Positions 8,670-18,748 of a stretch of 64,000 bases of DNA are shown in pieces. The notes below the pieces were generated by a model. That model did no database searches and was not told where the DNA came from. It saw nothing but the letters and a program-made list of their open reading frames with translations. Source of the DNA: Chromatium okenii (lineage in GTDB: Bacteria > Pseudomonadota > Gammaproteobacteria > Chromatiales > Chromatiaceae); the NCBI RefSeq assembly GCF_002958735.1, contig NZ_PPGH01000035.1, positions 62,001 through 126,000 of the forward strand. The letters are read 5' to 3'. The position numbers were made by a program, and so were the translations under genes. Within the stretch, counting starts at the first letter, position 1. Each line of letters begins with the position of its first letter.

Positions 8670-10913
8670 ATGACTAACATTTCTTTGTTACTTAAAGAAG
8701 CAATTACTCATTATCATGCGAATCGCTTGAATGTTGCAGAGAGTCTCTATCGTGCAATTTTAGCCTTGGATCAAGATCACGCTGAAGCACATCATAACTT
8801 GGGCATGATTGAAATTAAATTAGAAAAACCTGAATCAGGATTAAAACATTTACAACGAGCTGTTGTTTTAGAGTCTCGCAAAGGTAGCTATTGGCTGTCA
8901 CTAGCGGAAGAACTACTTGCTGCGAAGCGGATTGATGAAGCGCATGATATTTTAAACCATCTTATACGCATGAAGCTCAATACATCAGCTGTACAACGGT
9001 TAAGAAAGCAGATTAGCGAGCAAAAAAAAGGTATTTTTTCTGCAAAAGAAACCGCTTCCATTCAAGAACAAAAAGTAGTTGTTTCATTACTTGAAAAAAG
9101 GCAATTTATTGAAGCCGAATCGAAGGCTAGAAAACTTGTGGCACGTTATCCAACTGATGCTTTTGGTTGGAAAGCAACAGGAACGTTGCTTTTTAAGCGT
9201 GGTTTGTTTGAAGATTCGTTAAATTTTTTACTAAAAGCTGTTCAGTTAAATCCAAAAGATGCAGAATGTTTGAATAATTTAGGAAATACACTTCAAAACC
9301 TTAATCGTCCTAACGAGGCGTTGGATTGTTATAAACGATCATTAGAGATTGGTGCTGATTATGCAGCTGCCTATAATAGTGTTGGCGTAACTTTAGAAAG
9401 CATCAATCGAATAGAAGAAGCAATTGATAATTATCGCCGAGCGTTGGCACTTGATCCTAATCTATCGGATGCGTTTAGTAATCTCGGTGTTGCACTCAGA
9501 AAAATCCAGCGATTATCAGAAGCACTAGACTGTTTTCAGCGTGCATTAAAGGTTGATCCTGATAATGTTAAGGTATACAACAATATCGGTGCGGTTTTAG
9601 AAGAAATAGGGCAATTAGATGAAGCAATTGCTGCTTATGAAAAAGCAATTGTTTTAGATAAAAATTCACATTCACTAAACAGTTATTCAAACCTACTTTT
9701 TGCGTTAAATTACCATCCAGACAAACCAGCAGAAGATATTTTTTTAGCTTATCAAAAATACGATAAATATGTACAACAAGATCGTCAAATATTTTGGCAA
9801 ACGCACAAGAACGATCCAAATCCTAATCGGCGTTTACATATTGGCTATATTTCACCAGATTTTCGTGCTCATTCAACATGTTACTTTTTAGAGCCTTTGT
9901 TAGCGTATCACGATCAAGACACCATAGAAGTTACGGCTTATGCAGAACTAAAAGTCGAGGATGAAGTTACAGCACGTTATCGCCAATATGTTGATCACTG
10001 GGTAGCAATCAGAGGATTGAGTGAAACAACTTTGGCAGAGCGGATTCGCGCTGACGGTATTGATATTTTAGTTGATTTAGCAGGCCAAACGGCAGATAAC
10101 CGTTTAACAGTCTTTGCGAGGCGTCCCGCTCCAATTGCAGTGTCTTGGTTAGGATATGGGTATACAACAGGATTAAGCGCAATTGATTATTTTTTAACCG
10201 ATGAAATCATGGTTCCTATTGGCTGTGAAACGCTTTTCAGCGAGCGACCATGGCGTATTGCCGTTCCCTCAATGGTATATCGACCCAATCCCAAGATGGG
10301 TGATATTGATAATTTACCTGCATTGACATGCGGAGCAGTTACTTTTGGCACACTTACGCGTGGTATTCGAATCAATCATCATGTCATTCGCGTATGGGTA
10401 AAAATTTTACAGCGATTACCAAATGCACGTTTAATTATTAACAGTGGTGGATTTCAAACAACACCAATACAAAATCAATTTTTAGAATTTTTTACGGCGC
10501 ACGGAATTGCTTCAGAGCGGATTGATATTGGCTACAATACTCCAGGATGGGATGTGCTACAGAAAATGGATATTAGTTTAGATTGTTTTCCACATAATTC
10601 TGGTACAACTTTAATTGAATCCCTTTATATGGGTGTCCCTTTCATTACACTAGCATCTCGTCCAAGTGTTGGTCGAATTGGTAGTACGATTTTGCACGGC
10701 GCAGGACATCCTGAATGGATTGCACAGACCGAAGATGAATACATTGAAAAAGCAGTTGCACTTGCCAGCGATTTACCCCGTTTAGCTGTAATTCGTGCCA
10801 ATTTACGCAGTGAACTAGAAGCGAGCCCATGGCGCGATGAAGTTGGATTTGCAAAGCGAGTTGAACAAGCCTATCGGGAAATGTGGCAGATTTGGTGTGC
10901 GAATCCCACTTAA
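8670..10913 (+). CDS. TPR / GT41 (O-GlcNAc transferase, SPINDLY-like) glycosyltransferase, copy 1
   Basis: About 747 residues. The N-terminal half is a chain of tetratricopeptide repeats (DHAEAHHNLGMIE, PKDAECLNNLGNTLQNL, PNLSDAFSNLGVALRKI, PDNVKVYNNIGAVLEEI). The C-terminal half is the GT41 catalytic region: RLHIGYISPDFRAHS, GIDILVDLAGQTADNRL, PIAVSWLGYGYTTG, and the donor-site PHNSGTTLIESLYMG. Such enzymes O-glycosylate Ser/Thr of proteins, or act on bacterial adhesins and flagellins. The ATG at 8670 follows AAGGTG; an in-frame TTG at 8643 is less likely. It is paralogous to the next gene. Confidence 0.9.
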   Translation: MTNISLLLKEAITHYHANRLNVAESLYRAILALDQDHAEAHHNLGMIEIKLEKPESGLKHLQRAVVLESRKGSYWLSLAEELLAAKRIDEAHDILNHLIRMKLNTSAVQRLRKQISEQKKGIFSAKETASIQEQKVVVSLLEKRQFIEAESKARKLVARYPTDAFGWKATGTLLFKRGLFEDSLNFLLKAVQLNPKDAECLNNLGNTLQNLNRPNEALDCYKRSLEIGADYAAAYNSVGVTLESINRIEEAIDNYRRALALDPNLSDAFSNLGVALRKIQRLSEALDCFQRALKVDPDNVKVYNNIGAVLEEIGQLDEAIAAYEKAIVLDKNSHSLNSYSNLLFALNYHPDKPAEDIFLAYQKYDKYVQQDRQIFWQTHKNDPNPNRRLHIGYISPDFRAHSTCYFLEPLLAYHDQDTIEVTAYAELKVEDEVTARYRQYVDHWVAIRGLSETTLAERIRADGIDILVDLAGQTADNRLTVFARRPAPIAVSWLGYGYTTGLSAIDYFLTDEIMVPIGCETLFSERPWRIAVPSMVYRPNPKMGDIDNLPALTCGAVTFGTLTRGIRINHHVIRVWVKILQRLPNARLIINSGGFQTTPIQNQFLEFFTAHGIASERIDIGYNTPGWDVLQKMDISLDCFPHNSGTTLIESLYMGVPFITLASRPSVGRIGSTILHGAGHPEWIAQTEDEYIEKAVALASDLPRLAVIRANLRSELEASPWRDEVGFAKRVEQAYREMWQIWCANPT

Positions 10914-11068
10914 CCAAACGGTACTGGTCTCATTAACAGAGCCGTACAGATATTTATCTTTTAGTTACAAAGAATTAAGAAATTTTTACCTTATCGATTA
11001 GGATCACATTAACTAAGCAAATCGGTATCATTTAAGCAAGTTAAGTGATTCAAGAAATGGTGACACTG

Positions 11069-13030
11069 ATGAGTTTGCCTACGATTGATGCAGTATTTGA
11101 ATTGTTGAAACAAGGTCAATTTACACAAGCCGAGTATCTTGCTCATCAAATCACGCAACACGATCCACAAAACGCATCTGCTTGGAAAATACTTGGCACT
11201 ATGATGATGCGTGATTTTGATCGTGTTTCAGCCGCATTGCCGGTGTTAGAGCAGGCGCGACAGTTAGCGCCTAATGATGCAGAAATTCTCAATAGTTTAG
11301 GACGAGCATATCAAACCTTAGAACGTTTAGATGATGCAAGTTGTGTTTATGATCAAGCACTGACATTACAACCGAATAGCGCCGAGATTTGGAATAATCA
11401 AGGTCTTGTTAAAGAAAAGTTAAAGCATTGGGAATCTGCATTAGAAAGCTATCAACGTGCATTAACACTAAAACCCAATTATATTAAAGCACTAAACAAT
11501 TGTGGAAACGCATTGCAGGCACTAGATCGAATTGAAGAAGCATTATCTTACTATGTGCAAGTATTAGAATTGGATGCTGGTTTTCCTGATATACATTATA
11601 ATTGTGGGTGTTTACTGCAACGTCTTAAACATTGGAATCAAGCTCAAGCATTTTTTGGAAAAGCAATTGAACTTAAAAACGATCACGTTGGAGCACTTAA
11701 CAATTTTGGTTTTTTGTTGATAGAACAGGGATTACTTGATGAGGCGTTGACTTTTTTTGCCCGCGTTGTTCAGCTAAAACCTGAAATGGAAATTGCGCAC
11801 TCCAATGCGCTATTCACGCTCAATTATCACCCCGACAAATCGGCAGCAGAAATCTTTACTTCCTATCGCGCATTCGATCAGCGCTTTGGCGAACCGCACC
11901 GCGCTAAATGGCTACCGCATATGAATAACTGCGATTCTGAACGACGATTGCGAATCGGTTACATGTCGCCAGATTTACGCATTCATTCTTCAAATCATTT
12001 TTTAGAACCCTTACTTGCTCATCACGATAAGCATCACTTTGAAATCACCGCTTATAGTCAAACGCGATGCGAAGATCTGATGACAACACGTTATCAATCT
12101 TATGTTGATCACTGGGTTGAAGTTGAACGCCTAAATGATGATGCGCTTGCCGAGCGGATTCGCGCCGATGAAATTGATATTTTAATTGATTTAGCTGGTC
12201 ATTCAGCTGGCAATCGTTTATTAGTGTTTGCTCGCCGACCAACACCAATTGCAGTGTCTTGGTTAGGCTATGGTTATACGACTGGTTTAAGTGCCATTGA
12301 TTATTTTTTAACTGACGAAGTTATGGTTCCGGCAGGCAGTGAAAACCTGTTCGCCGAGCGCCCATGGCGAATTGCAGCTCCATCAATGGTATATCGACCA
12401 GATGATAAAATGGGTGAAGTCAATTCATTACCGGCTTTGGAACGCCATTTTGTGACCTTTGGAACCTTGACGAGAGGGATTCGGATCAATCACCGTGTCA
12501 TTCGTACTTGGGCGGAAATTCTAAAACGACTGCCAACAGCGCGGCTGGTTGTGAATAGTGATGCGTTTAATGCTCCATCTGGACAACAAGCACTTGTTGA
12601 TCGTTTTGCAATTTATGGAATTGCCCCAGCGCAATTAGAAATTGGATTTGATAGCCCACCTTATGATGTACTGCGCGGAATAGATATTGCGCTGGATTGT
12701 TTTCCGCATAATTCTGGAACCACGTTAATTGAATCGTTGTATATGGGATTACCATTTATTACCCTCGCTGATCGCCCCAGTGTTGGTCGAATTGGCAGCA
12801 CTATTCTTCACGGCGCTGGGCATCCTGAATGGATTGCAAATAGCGAAAACGAATACATTGAAAAAGCAGTTGCGCTGGCGAGTGATTTGCCGCATTTAGC
12901 CGCTATTCGTGCGAATTTACGCACTGAATTAGAAGCCAGCCCGTGGCGTGATGAAGCAGGATTTGCACGGCGCGTTGAACAAGCCTATCGGGATATGTGG
13001 CGGCGCTGGTGTGCCGGAGTTGCCCGCTAA
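11069..13030 (+). CDS. TPR / GT41 (SPINDLY-like) glycosyltransferase, copy 2
   Basis: About 653 residues, with fewer TPR units than copy 1 (PNDAEILNSLGRAYQTL, PNSAEIWNNQGLVKEKL, PNYIKALNNCGNALQAL). The GT41 half (LRIGYMSPDLRIHSSNHFLE, DILIDLAGHSAGNRLLVF, CFPHNSGTTLIESLYMG) is nearly collinear and largely identical with that of copy 1, whereas the TPR parts differ. This points to a tandem duplication followed by divergence of the acceptor-binding arm. The start is uncertain: ATG at 11069 or 11057, GTG at 11045. Base composition becomes more GC-rich from about 11.8 kb, inside the gene. 155 bases separate it from copy 1. Confidence 0.9.
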   Translation: MSLPTIDAVFELLKQGQFTQAEYLAHQITQHDPQNASAWKILGTMMMRDFDRVSAALPVLEQARQLAPNDAEILNSLGRAYQTLERLDDASCVYDQALTLQPNSAEIWNNQGLVKEKLKHWESALESYQRALTLKPNYIKALNNCGNALQALDRIEEALSYYVQVLELDAGFPDIHYNCGCLLQRLKHWNQAQAFFGKAIELKNDHVGALNNFGFLLIEQGLLDEALTFFARVVQLKPEMEIAHSNALFTLNYHPDKSAAEIFTSYRAFDQRFGEPHRAKWLPHMNNCDSERRLRIGYMSPDLRIHSSNHFLEPLLAHHDKHHFEITAYSQTRCEDLMTTRYQSYVDHWVEVERLNDDALAERIRADEIDILIDLAGHSAGNRLLVFARRPTPIAVSWLGYGYTTGLSAIDYFLTDEVMVPAGSENLFAERPWRIAAPSMVYRPDDKMGEVNSLPALERHFVTFGTLTRGIRINHRVIRTWAEILKRLPTARLVVNSDAFNAPSGQQALVDRFAIYGIAPAQLEIGFDSPPYDVLRGIDIALDCFPHNSGTTLIESLYMGLPFITLADRPSVGRIGSTILHGAGHPEWIANSENEYIEKAVALASDLPHLAAIRANLRTELEASPWRDEAGFARRVEQAYRDMWRRWCAGVAR

Positions 13031-13158
13031 TACCTCAATAACACTGAGTTGCGCAGTTGAAAATTTGTCAGCAGTATTCGCAGTAATTCTATACACCTTC
13101 CCGATGCGAAAATGAAGTTGCCAATTTAACGCCCCGCATTCGCTAATTGGGATCATTT

Positions 13159-13629
13159 ATGATGCGCTTAATTTTATTCATTGGATTGATTGCTGCTGCC
13201 TTGTGGAGTCGTCACTGGTGGCGCACTACTCCGCCTGCACAGGTGCGCAGCGTATTGAGTGCAATTTTATTATGGGGCGGAATTGGCTTGCTGGGGCTGG
13301 CGCTTATAAGCGGACATCTCAATCCATTATTAGCTGCAATAGCAACATTGGGATTGGCACTGGCGCGATTAGAGCGTGTATTGGAATTGATACCCAAATT
13401 GCGCCAGCTTTTTCAACCAGCGAATCAGCAGCAATCGCCACCATCAAATAATGGTCATTTAAGTGATGCGGAAGCCCGCGCCATTCTCGGCGTGGCAGCT
13501 AATGCCGACGCAGAAACCATTCGTGCTGCACATCGGCGTTTAATGCAACGACTGCATCCAGATCGCGGCGGTTCGGATCATTTAGCCGCGCAAATTAATG
13601 CTGCAAAAAAACGCTTACTCGGAGATTAA
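13159..13629 (+). CDS. membrane-anchored J-domain protein (TIM14/DnaJ-like)
   Basis: 156 residues. Two hydrophobic segments near residues 3-18 and 35-60 anchor it in the inner membrane. After a Gln/Pro-rich linker, the C-terminal 55 residues form a short J-domain: SDAEARAILGV, AAHRRLMQRLHPDRGGSDHLAAQIN, with the essential HPD. Such proteins stimulate DnaK-type chaperones; in mitochondria the TIM14 relative works at the import motor. The gene ends 7 bases before radA. Start choice is between ATG 13159 and 13162. Confidence 0.8.
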   Translation: MMRLILFIGLIAAALWSRHWWRTTPPAQVRSVLSAILLWGGIGLLGLALISGHLNPLLAAIATLGLALARLERVLELIPKLRQLFQPANQQQSPPSNNGHLSDAEARAILGVAANADAETIRAAHRRLMQRLHPDRGGSDHLAAQINAAKKRLLGD

Positions 13630-13636
13630 ACGCCTC

Positions 13637-15000
13637 ATGGCTGCACCCAAACCCCGCACCGCTTACGTGTGCAATGCCTGCGGCGCACGTCACCCGAAAT
13701 GGGCGGGACAGTGCGCAGATTGCGGCGTGTGGAACAGTTTGACGGAAATGATGGAACCGCGCCGCCCTGTGTTGCGTGGCGGCTACACCGGCGCTGCCGA
13801 CACTGCGCGAATTGAAATGCTCGCGGCAGTCAATCCCGAAGAACGTTCGCGCATTCAAAGCGGTATCGGCGAATTGGATCGCGTGCTCGGCGGCGGTTTG
13901 GTGGCGGGATCGGTGGTGCTGCTCGGCGGCGATCCGGGCATTGGCAAATCGACGCTGCTGCTGCAAGCCTGCGCCGCGCTCGCCGTTGATTTTCCAGTGC
14001 TTTATATCAGCGGTGAAGAATCGCCGCAGCAGATCGGATTGCGAGCGCGGCGGCTGGGTTTGACGGGCGACGGCATTCAGTTGCTGGCGGAAACCTGCGT
14101 CGAACGCATTTTGGAACAGGTTGCTGCTGCGCATCCGCGCATCATGGTTGTCGATTCGATTCAAACGCTGTTTACGGAAACGCTGCAATCTGCGCCGGGT
14201 TCGGTGTCGCAGGTGCGTGATGCCGCTGCGCAGTTGGTACGCTTTGCAAAACAACAGGATACCGTGGTTTTTCTCGTCGGGCATGTCACCAAAGACGGTT
14301 CGCTGGCCGGTCCGCGAGTGCTGGAGCACATGGTGGACACGGTGCTGTATTTTGAGGGCGAACACGGCGGCCCATTCCGCATCGTGCGTTCGATTAAAAA
14401 CCGTTTCGGCGCAGTCAACGAGCTGGGCGTGTTTGCGATGGGCGAGCAGGGACTGCGCGAGGTGAAAAATCCATCAGCGATTTTTTTGTCGCGCCACGAT
14501 CAACCGGTGCCCGGCAGCGTGGTCATGGTGACGCGAGAAGGAACGCGCCCGCTGCTGGTCGAAGTGCAGGCGCTGGTTGATGAAAGTCCGCTGGCGAATC
14601 CGCGCCGCGTCGCGCTGGGTTTGGATCAAAATCGACTGTCAATGCTGCTCGCAGTGCTGCATCGTCACGGCGGAATTGGGCTGTTTAATCAAGACGTTTA
14701 CGTCAACGTGGTCGGCGGAGTGCGCATTGCCGAGACCGCTGCCGATTTGCCGGTCATCATGGCGGTGCTGTCGAGTTATCGCGACCGTCCGCTGCCGCTT
14801 GATCTCGCAGTTTTTGGCGAAATTGGTTTGTCTGGCGAAGTGCGCCCGTGCCGAATGGCGCAGATCGGCTGCGCGAGGCCGTGAAACATGGCATCCGTCG
14901 CGCTATTGTGCCCAAGGGCAATGCGCCCAAAGAAGGCGTTGAAGGGTTGGAAATCATCGCGGCACGCACGCTGGGCGAAGCACTCGATGCAGCAACCTAA
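13637..15000 (+). CDS. radA: DNA repair protein RadA (one frameshift)
   Basis: RadA (Sms) is an ATP-dependent branch-migration helicase in recombinational repair. Seen in order: zinc finger CNACGARHPKWAGQCADC at the N-terminus, Walker A GGDPGIGKSTLLLQ, Walker B region IMVVDSIQTLF, the RadA-specific KNRFG, and the Lon-like C-terminal domain (MLLAVLHRHGGIGL, DVYVNVVGGVRI, VFGEIGLSGEVRP). The frame breaks at about 14849, where one G appears to be missing after GEVRP. The true C-terminus (LREAVKHGIRRAIVPKGNAP to LGEALDAAT) is in another frame and ends at 15000. Starts at ATG 13637 just after the J-domain gene. Confidence 0.93.
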
Positions 15001-15068
15001 CGATTTGCCTGCTGCGCCAAGGTGATCATCATTTCGGCATTCATTCGCTCACGAACGGAATAAATCAG

Positions 15069-15344
15069 ATGGCAGAGAAAATTGAAGAATTAACCGTCAC
15101 CTATATTGATGACGAAATTGAAACCGTTAAAGAATTGGATAAGGTCGTTTTATCGAAAGGCAGCTGGACAACAATTCTATTCCGTTATCAGGAATGGGAT
15201 CGCGCCAAAGCGCAATACGGCGCAGATAAATACACCATTCGCCGCTATCAAAAACGCGATGGTGAATACCGCCAGCAATCCAAATTCAACATTTCCAGTC
15301 GGGCGCAGGCACAAGCATTATTGATGCACTACAACGCTGGGTGA
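15069..15344 (+). CDS. small conserved-looking protein of unknown function
   Basis: 91 residues, charged and probably cytoplasmic, with no signal peptide. It reads VTYIDDEIETVKELDKVVLS, then FRYQEWDRAKAQYGADKYTI and a basic YQKRDGEYRQQSKFNIS. No domain is recognised. A GGA lies 9 bases before the ATG. The next gene, a TlpA-like thioredoxin, starts 7 bases after the stop, so the two are likely cotranscribed, which does not by itself reveal a role. Confidence 0.7.
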   Translation: MAEKIEELTVTYIDDEIETVKELDKVVLSKGSWTTILFRYQEWDRAKAQYGADKYTIRRYQKRDGEYRQQSKFNISSRAQAQALLMHYNAG

Positions 15345-15351
15345 TTGAAGA

Positions 15352-15864
15352 ATGAAATACTTGCTCCACCCAGCAATAGTACTGCTGTTTTGTGGAATGA
15401 ATACGCTCACCGTTGCAGAGCAATTGCCGCTGCAATTGGTCGATGGTCAACCGCTAGCGCCGCAATTCAATCTGCCGGGAACCGACGGGAAAATGTATCG
15501 GCTGACGGATTATCGCGGTAAGCCGTTGATTTTGAACTTTTGGGCGACTTGGTGTCCGGCCTGTTTAGCGGAAATGCCGTCATTGCAACGCGCCCACCAT
15601 GCGCTGGCGCGTGACGGCATTCCGGTAATCGCCATCAATGTTGGCGAAGATGCTGAAACTGTTGCAGAATTTACGCAGCGAATGCCGTTGCCATTTCCGC
15701 TGCCACTGGATCAAAACAGCGCTGTCGCGCAGCGTTATCCGCTGATTGGCTTGCCGACTACCTTTATCATTGATGCTAAAGGAAAAATCATTTTTAGTGC
15801 CCTCGGTGAGTACACTTGGGATGATCCGGCGCTGCTGGCACGAGTGAGGGCATTAAATAAATGA
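15352..15864 (+). CDS. TlpA/ResA-type periplasmic thioredoxin
   Basis: 170 residues: an N-terminal signal peptide (about residues 1-23) then a thioredoxin fold. FNLPGTDGKMYRLTDYRGKP leads into the redox centre FWATWCPACLAEMP (CPAC), followed by IAINVGEDAETVAEF and a cis-Pro loop in LIGLPTTFIIDAKGKI. Proteins of this group reduce disulfides on the outer face of the inner membrane, often for cytochrome c maturation or protection from oxidation. No cytochrome gene is near, so the partner is unknown. Confidence 0.9.
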   Translation: MKYLLHPAIVLLFCGMNTLTVAEQLPLQLVDGQPLAPQFNLPGTDGKMYRLTDYRGKPLILNFWATWCPACLAEMPSLQRAHHALARDGIPVIAINVGEDAETVAEFTQRMPLPFPLPLDQNSAVAQRYPLIGLPTTFIIDAKGKIIFSALGEYTWDDPALLARVRALNK

Positions 15865-15898
15865 AATCATCAGTTTGCGCCATGTTTGGAGTTGTTCT

Positions 15899-16525
15899 GT
15901 GCTTGAATTAATTCGTGCTGGTGGTTGGCTGATGTGGCCAATCATCGCCTGCTCCATCGTGGCGCTGGCCATTGTGTTTGAACGCAGCTGGTCGCTGCGC
16001 CGCCGCCGCATCATGCCGCCGCAATTAGTGGCGCGTATTTGCCAACTTCATCAATCTAATCAACTGCATGATGCTGAAATCGCCGCTATTCGTGACGGCT
16101 CACCGCTCGGACGCATTCTCGCTGCGGCGTTGATTAACCGGCAGCATTCGCCCGCCGTAATGAAAGAAGCCATCGGCGACACTGGACGACATGTCGTCGC
16201 TAAATTAGAACGTTTTCTTAATACGTTAGGCACGATTGCTGCGATTACGCCACTGCTCGGTTTGCTCGGTACCGTGTTTGGAATGATTGACATTTTCAGC
16301 GTGATTCAACGCGCCGGTAATGGCAACGTTGGGTTATTGGCTGGTGGAATTTCCGTGGCATTACTCACCACTGCTGCCGGTCTATGCGTCGCTATTCCTG
16401 CGCTAATGTTTCATCGTTATTTTGATGGGCGCGTTGAGCAATTTGCGATTGAAATGGAAGCACAAGCATTGCAATTAGTCGAAGTGATTAAAGGCGAACG
16501 CGAGCCGGAAGAAGAAGCAATATGA
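15899..16525 (+). CDS. exbB: MotA/TolQ/ExbB proton channel family protein
   Basis: Inner-membrane proton-channel subunit of about 208 residues that energises outer-membrane transport with ExbD and a TonB-type protein. Transmembrane segments: residues 10-28 (LMWPIIACSIVALAIVF), about 105-130 (TLGTIAAITPLLGLLGTVFG, the family signature) and about 150-172 (GGISVALLTTAAGLCVAIPA). The GTG at 15899 is taken as start because GGAG lies 10 bases before it. The stop overlaps the exbD start (ATGA). The exbB-exbD-msbA order is common in gammaproteobacteria. Confidence 0.9.
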   Translation: MLELIRAGGWLMWPIIACSIVALAIVFERSWSLRRRRIMPPQLVARICQLHQSNQLHDAEIAAIRDGSPLGRILAAALINRQHSPAVMKEAIGDTGRHVVAKLERFLNTLGTIAAITPLLGLLGTVFGMIDIFSVIQRAGNGNVGLLAGGISVALLTTAAGLCVAIPALMFHRYFDGRVEQFAIEMEAQALQLVEVIKGEREPEEEAI

Positions 16526-16938
16526 GTTTGCGTCCGCGTCGCCGTCCGCCAATAGACATCAATATCGCGCCATTGATTGATGTGGTGTTTTTGTTGCTGA
16601 TTTTTTCATGGTTTCAACCACTTTCCGCGATGAAACGCGGCTGCGTGTACAATTACCGCAAGCGCAGGGTGAATCACTACCAGCAGATGCACCAACGCCA
16701 ATTCGTCTTGTGATCGATCAAGCCGGACATTATTTCATTAACGATCAAGCAATTGAAAATGAAATTGCGCTGGCGCAACGGCTGACGCAACTCAGCACTG
16801 CGCAAGATGCCCAACGCAAATACCAGTGTTAATTCAAGCGGATGCCAAACGCCGCATCAAGCGGTAATGACGGCACTGGATGTTGCCGGTCAAACCGGAT
16901 TAAAACGCATTGTTTTTGCCGCCACTCACCGCCAATAG
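16522..16938 (+). pseudogene. exbD: biopolymer transport protein ExbD/TolR, frameshifted
   Basis: Partner of the preceding ExbB. The N-terminus (MSLRPRRRPPIDINIAPLID then VVFLLLIF) has the signature with the proton-carrying Asp in the single transmembrane helix. The frame then breaks near 16606. It continues in a second frame (STTFRDETRLRVQLPQAQGE, IRLVIDQAGHYFINDQAI) and breaks again near 16820, after which VLIQADAKRRHQAVMTALDV and GLKRIVFAATHRQ finish the protein at 16938. The total of about 138 residues is normal for ExbD, so the breaks look like base-calling errors. Confidence 0.85.
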
Positions 16939-16947
16939 CCGCATTCC

Positions 16948-18686
16948 ATGACTCAAGAACTGTATTAAGTAACGCCGATGCAAAAGTCATTTATTATCGT
17001 CTTTTGCAACACGTTAAACCCTATTGGCGCATGTTTACATTTTCAATTATTGGAATGCTGATTTTTGCTGCCACCGAACCGCTATTCGCAGCGATGATGA
17101 AACCATTAATTGACGGCAGTTTTGTTGAACGCAACGCCGATATGGTACGCACCATGCCATTATTGGTCGGTTATTTTGGTGCGCGGCATTGCCGGTTTTA
17201 TCAATACGTATTTTTTAAGCTGGGTCGGACGGCGCGTCGTCGCTGATTTGCGGGAACAGATGTTTGCACATCTATTGCGGCCCAACGCGCTATTTCGATC
17301 AGCACGGCGCAGGTCATTTATTAGCTAAACTAACCTATAACGTCGAAAACGTTTCAAATGCAGCCACTTCTGCCGTAACCACGTTGGTGCGTGATGGCTT
17401 CACCATTGGTTTAATGGGCTTTATGCTGTATCTCAACGCCGGATTATCGGCGATCTTTTTAATTATTGGTCCAGTCATGGCGGGCGCAGTGAAATACGCA
17501 CCAAGCGTTTTCGCCGTCACAGTCGGCGTATTCAAGATCGCGTTGGCGATTTAACCCAAGTGGCACAGGAAGCAATTGATGCGCAGCGCGTGGTGAAAGC
17601 CTTTGGTGGTCAAGCCCGTGAAGCATTGCGCTTTAATACGATCAATGAAAAAACCCGTGCACTACAAATGAAAATGATTGCAACCGAAGCCGCCAGTGTG
17701 CCGCTGGTGCAATTGATTTCTGCGGCTGCGATTGGCGTTGTAGTTTATTATCCACGATGCAGGGATTAAAAGAAAACATTTCGGTCGGGACTTTTATGTC
17801 ATTCGTGGTTGCAATGGGATTGCTTTTACCGCCAGTGAAACGCTTAACTTCAGTGAATGCGCAATTGCAACGCGGCATTATTGCAGCAGAAAGTTTGTTT
17901 GAATTGCTAGATGCAGATGAAGAAGATGATTGCGGCACACAAACGCTAATACGCGCTGAAGGGCGATTGAATATCGCGGCGTGAGTCATCGTTATTCCAA
18001 TGATAAATTGCCAGCATTGAACATTTAGATTTATTTATTGCGCCGGGTGAAAAAGTAGCATTGGTTGGACGTTCTGGCAGTGGTAAAAGTACGGTTGCCA
18101 GTCTATTACCGCGTTTTTATGACGCTACCAGCGGCGAGATTTTCATTGATGAAATTCCAATTCGTGCATTAACGCTGGCAGTTTACGGGCGCAAATTTCA
18201 TTGGTCAGTCAAGAGGTTGTGCTATTTAATGATAGTATTGCCAATAACATCGCTTATGGTTGCGCCGTGCCGCCAACACGAGCGGAATTAGAACAGGTGG
18301 CGATGAGTGCCCATGCGTTGGAGTTTATTCAGCGTTACCGCTGGGATTTGACACGATGATTGGTGATCGCGGCGTATGTTGTCTGGTGGGCAGCGCCAGC
18401 GATTAGCCATTGCGCGGGCGATGTTAAAAGATGCGCCAATTTTAATTCTGGATGAAGCGACTTCAGCATTAGATACTGAGCCGAGCGCCATATTCAGTCG
18501 GCATTACAAGCGTTAATGGCGCGGCGCACCACTTTGGTAATTGCGCATCGGTTATCAACTATTGAAAACGCAGATCGGATTGTGGTATTGCAAGATGGGC
18601 GAATTGTCGAACAGGGTCGCCATGCTGAATTGCTGGCATTGGGCGGTCATTATGCGCGGCTGCATCAATTGGGAATTCAAACATAA
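16948..18686 (+). pseudogene. msbA: lipid A export ABC transporter MsbA, frameshifted
   Basis: Flips lipid A-core across the inner membrane; normally about 580 residues, which the span fits. The ATG at 16948 (MTQELY) loses frame almost at once; ADAKVIYYRLLQHVKPYWRM then continues. Further pieces in shifting frames: membrane part (FAATEPLFAAMMKPLIDGSF, LTYNVENVSNAATSAVTTLV), DAQRVVKAFGGQARE, and the nucleotide-binding domain with Walker A VGRSGSGKST, signature [15 protein letters not shown], Walker [13 protein letters not shown] and the switch region [17 protein letters not shown]. It ends [17 protein letters not shown]. At least six indels. Its position after exbBD supports MsbA over other ABC exporters. 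Confidence 0.87.
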
Positions 18687-18726
18687 AAAAATGGGGCGAA
18701 GTTTATTCAACTTGACCCCGTTTTTT
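18687..18726 (+). terminator. intrinsic terminator after msbA, probably bidirectional
   Basis: A hairpin with GGGG/CCCC and AAGTT/AACTT arms separated by a two-base internal mismatch and a 5-base loop (18693-18719), followed by six T. Upstream of the hairpin is a run of A (18685-18691), which gives a T run on the other strand. It lies between the convergent msbA and suf genes and can serve both. Confidence 0.8.
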
Positions 18727-18748
18727 ATTGAGTTGCGCAATTAAAAAA

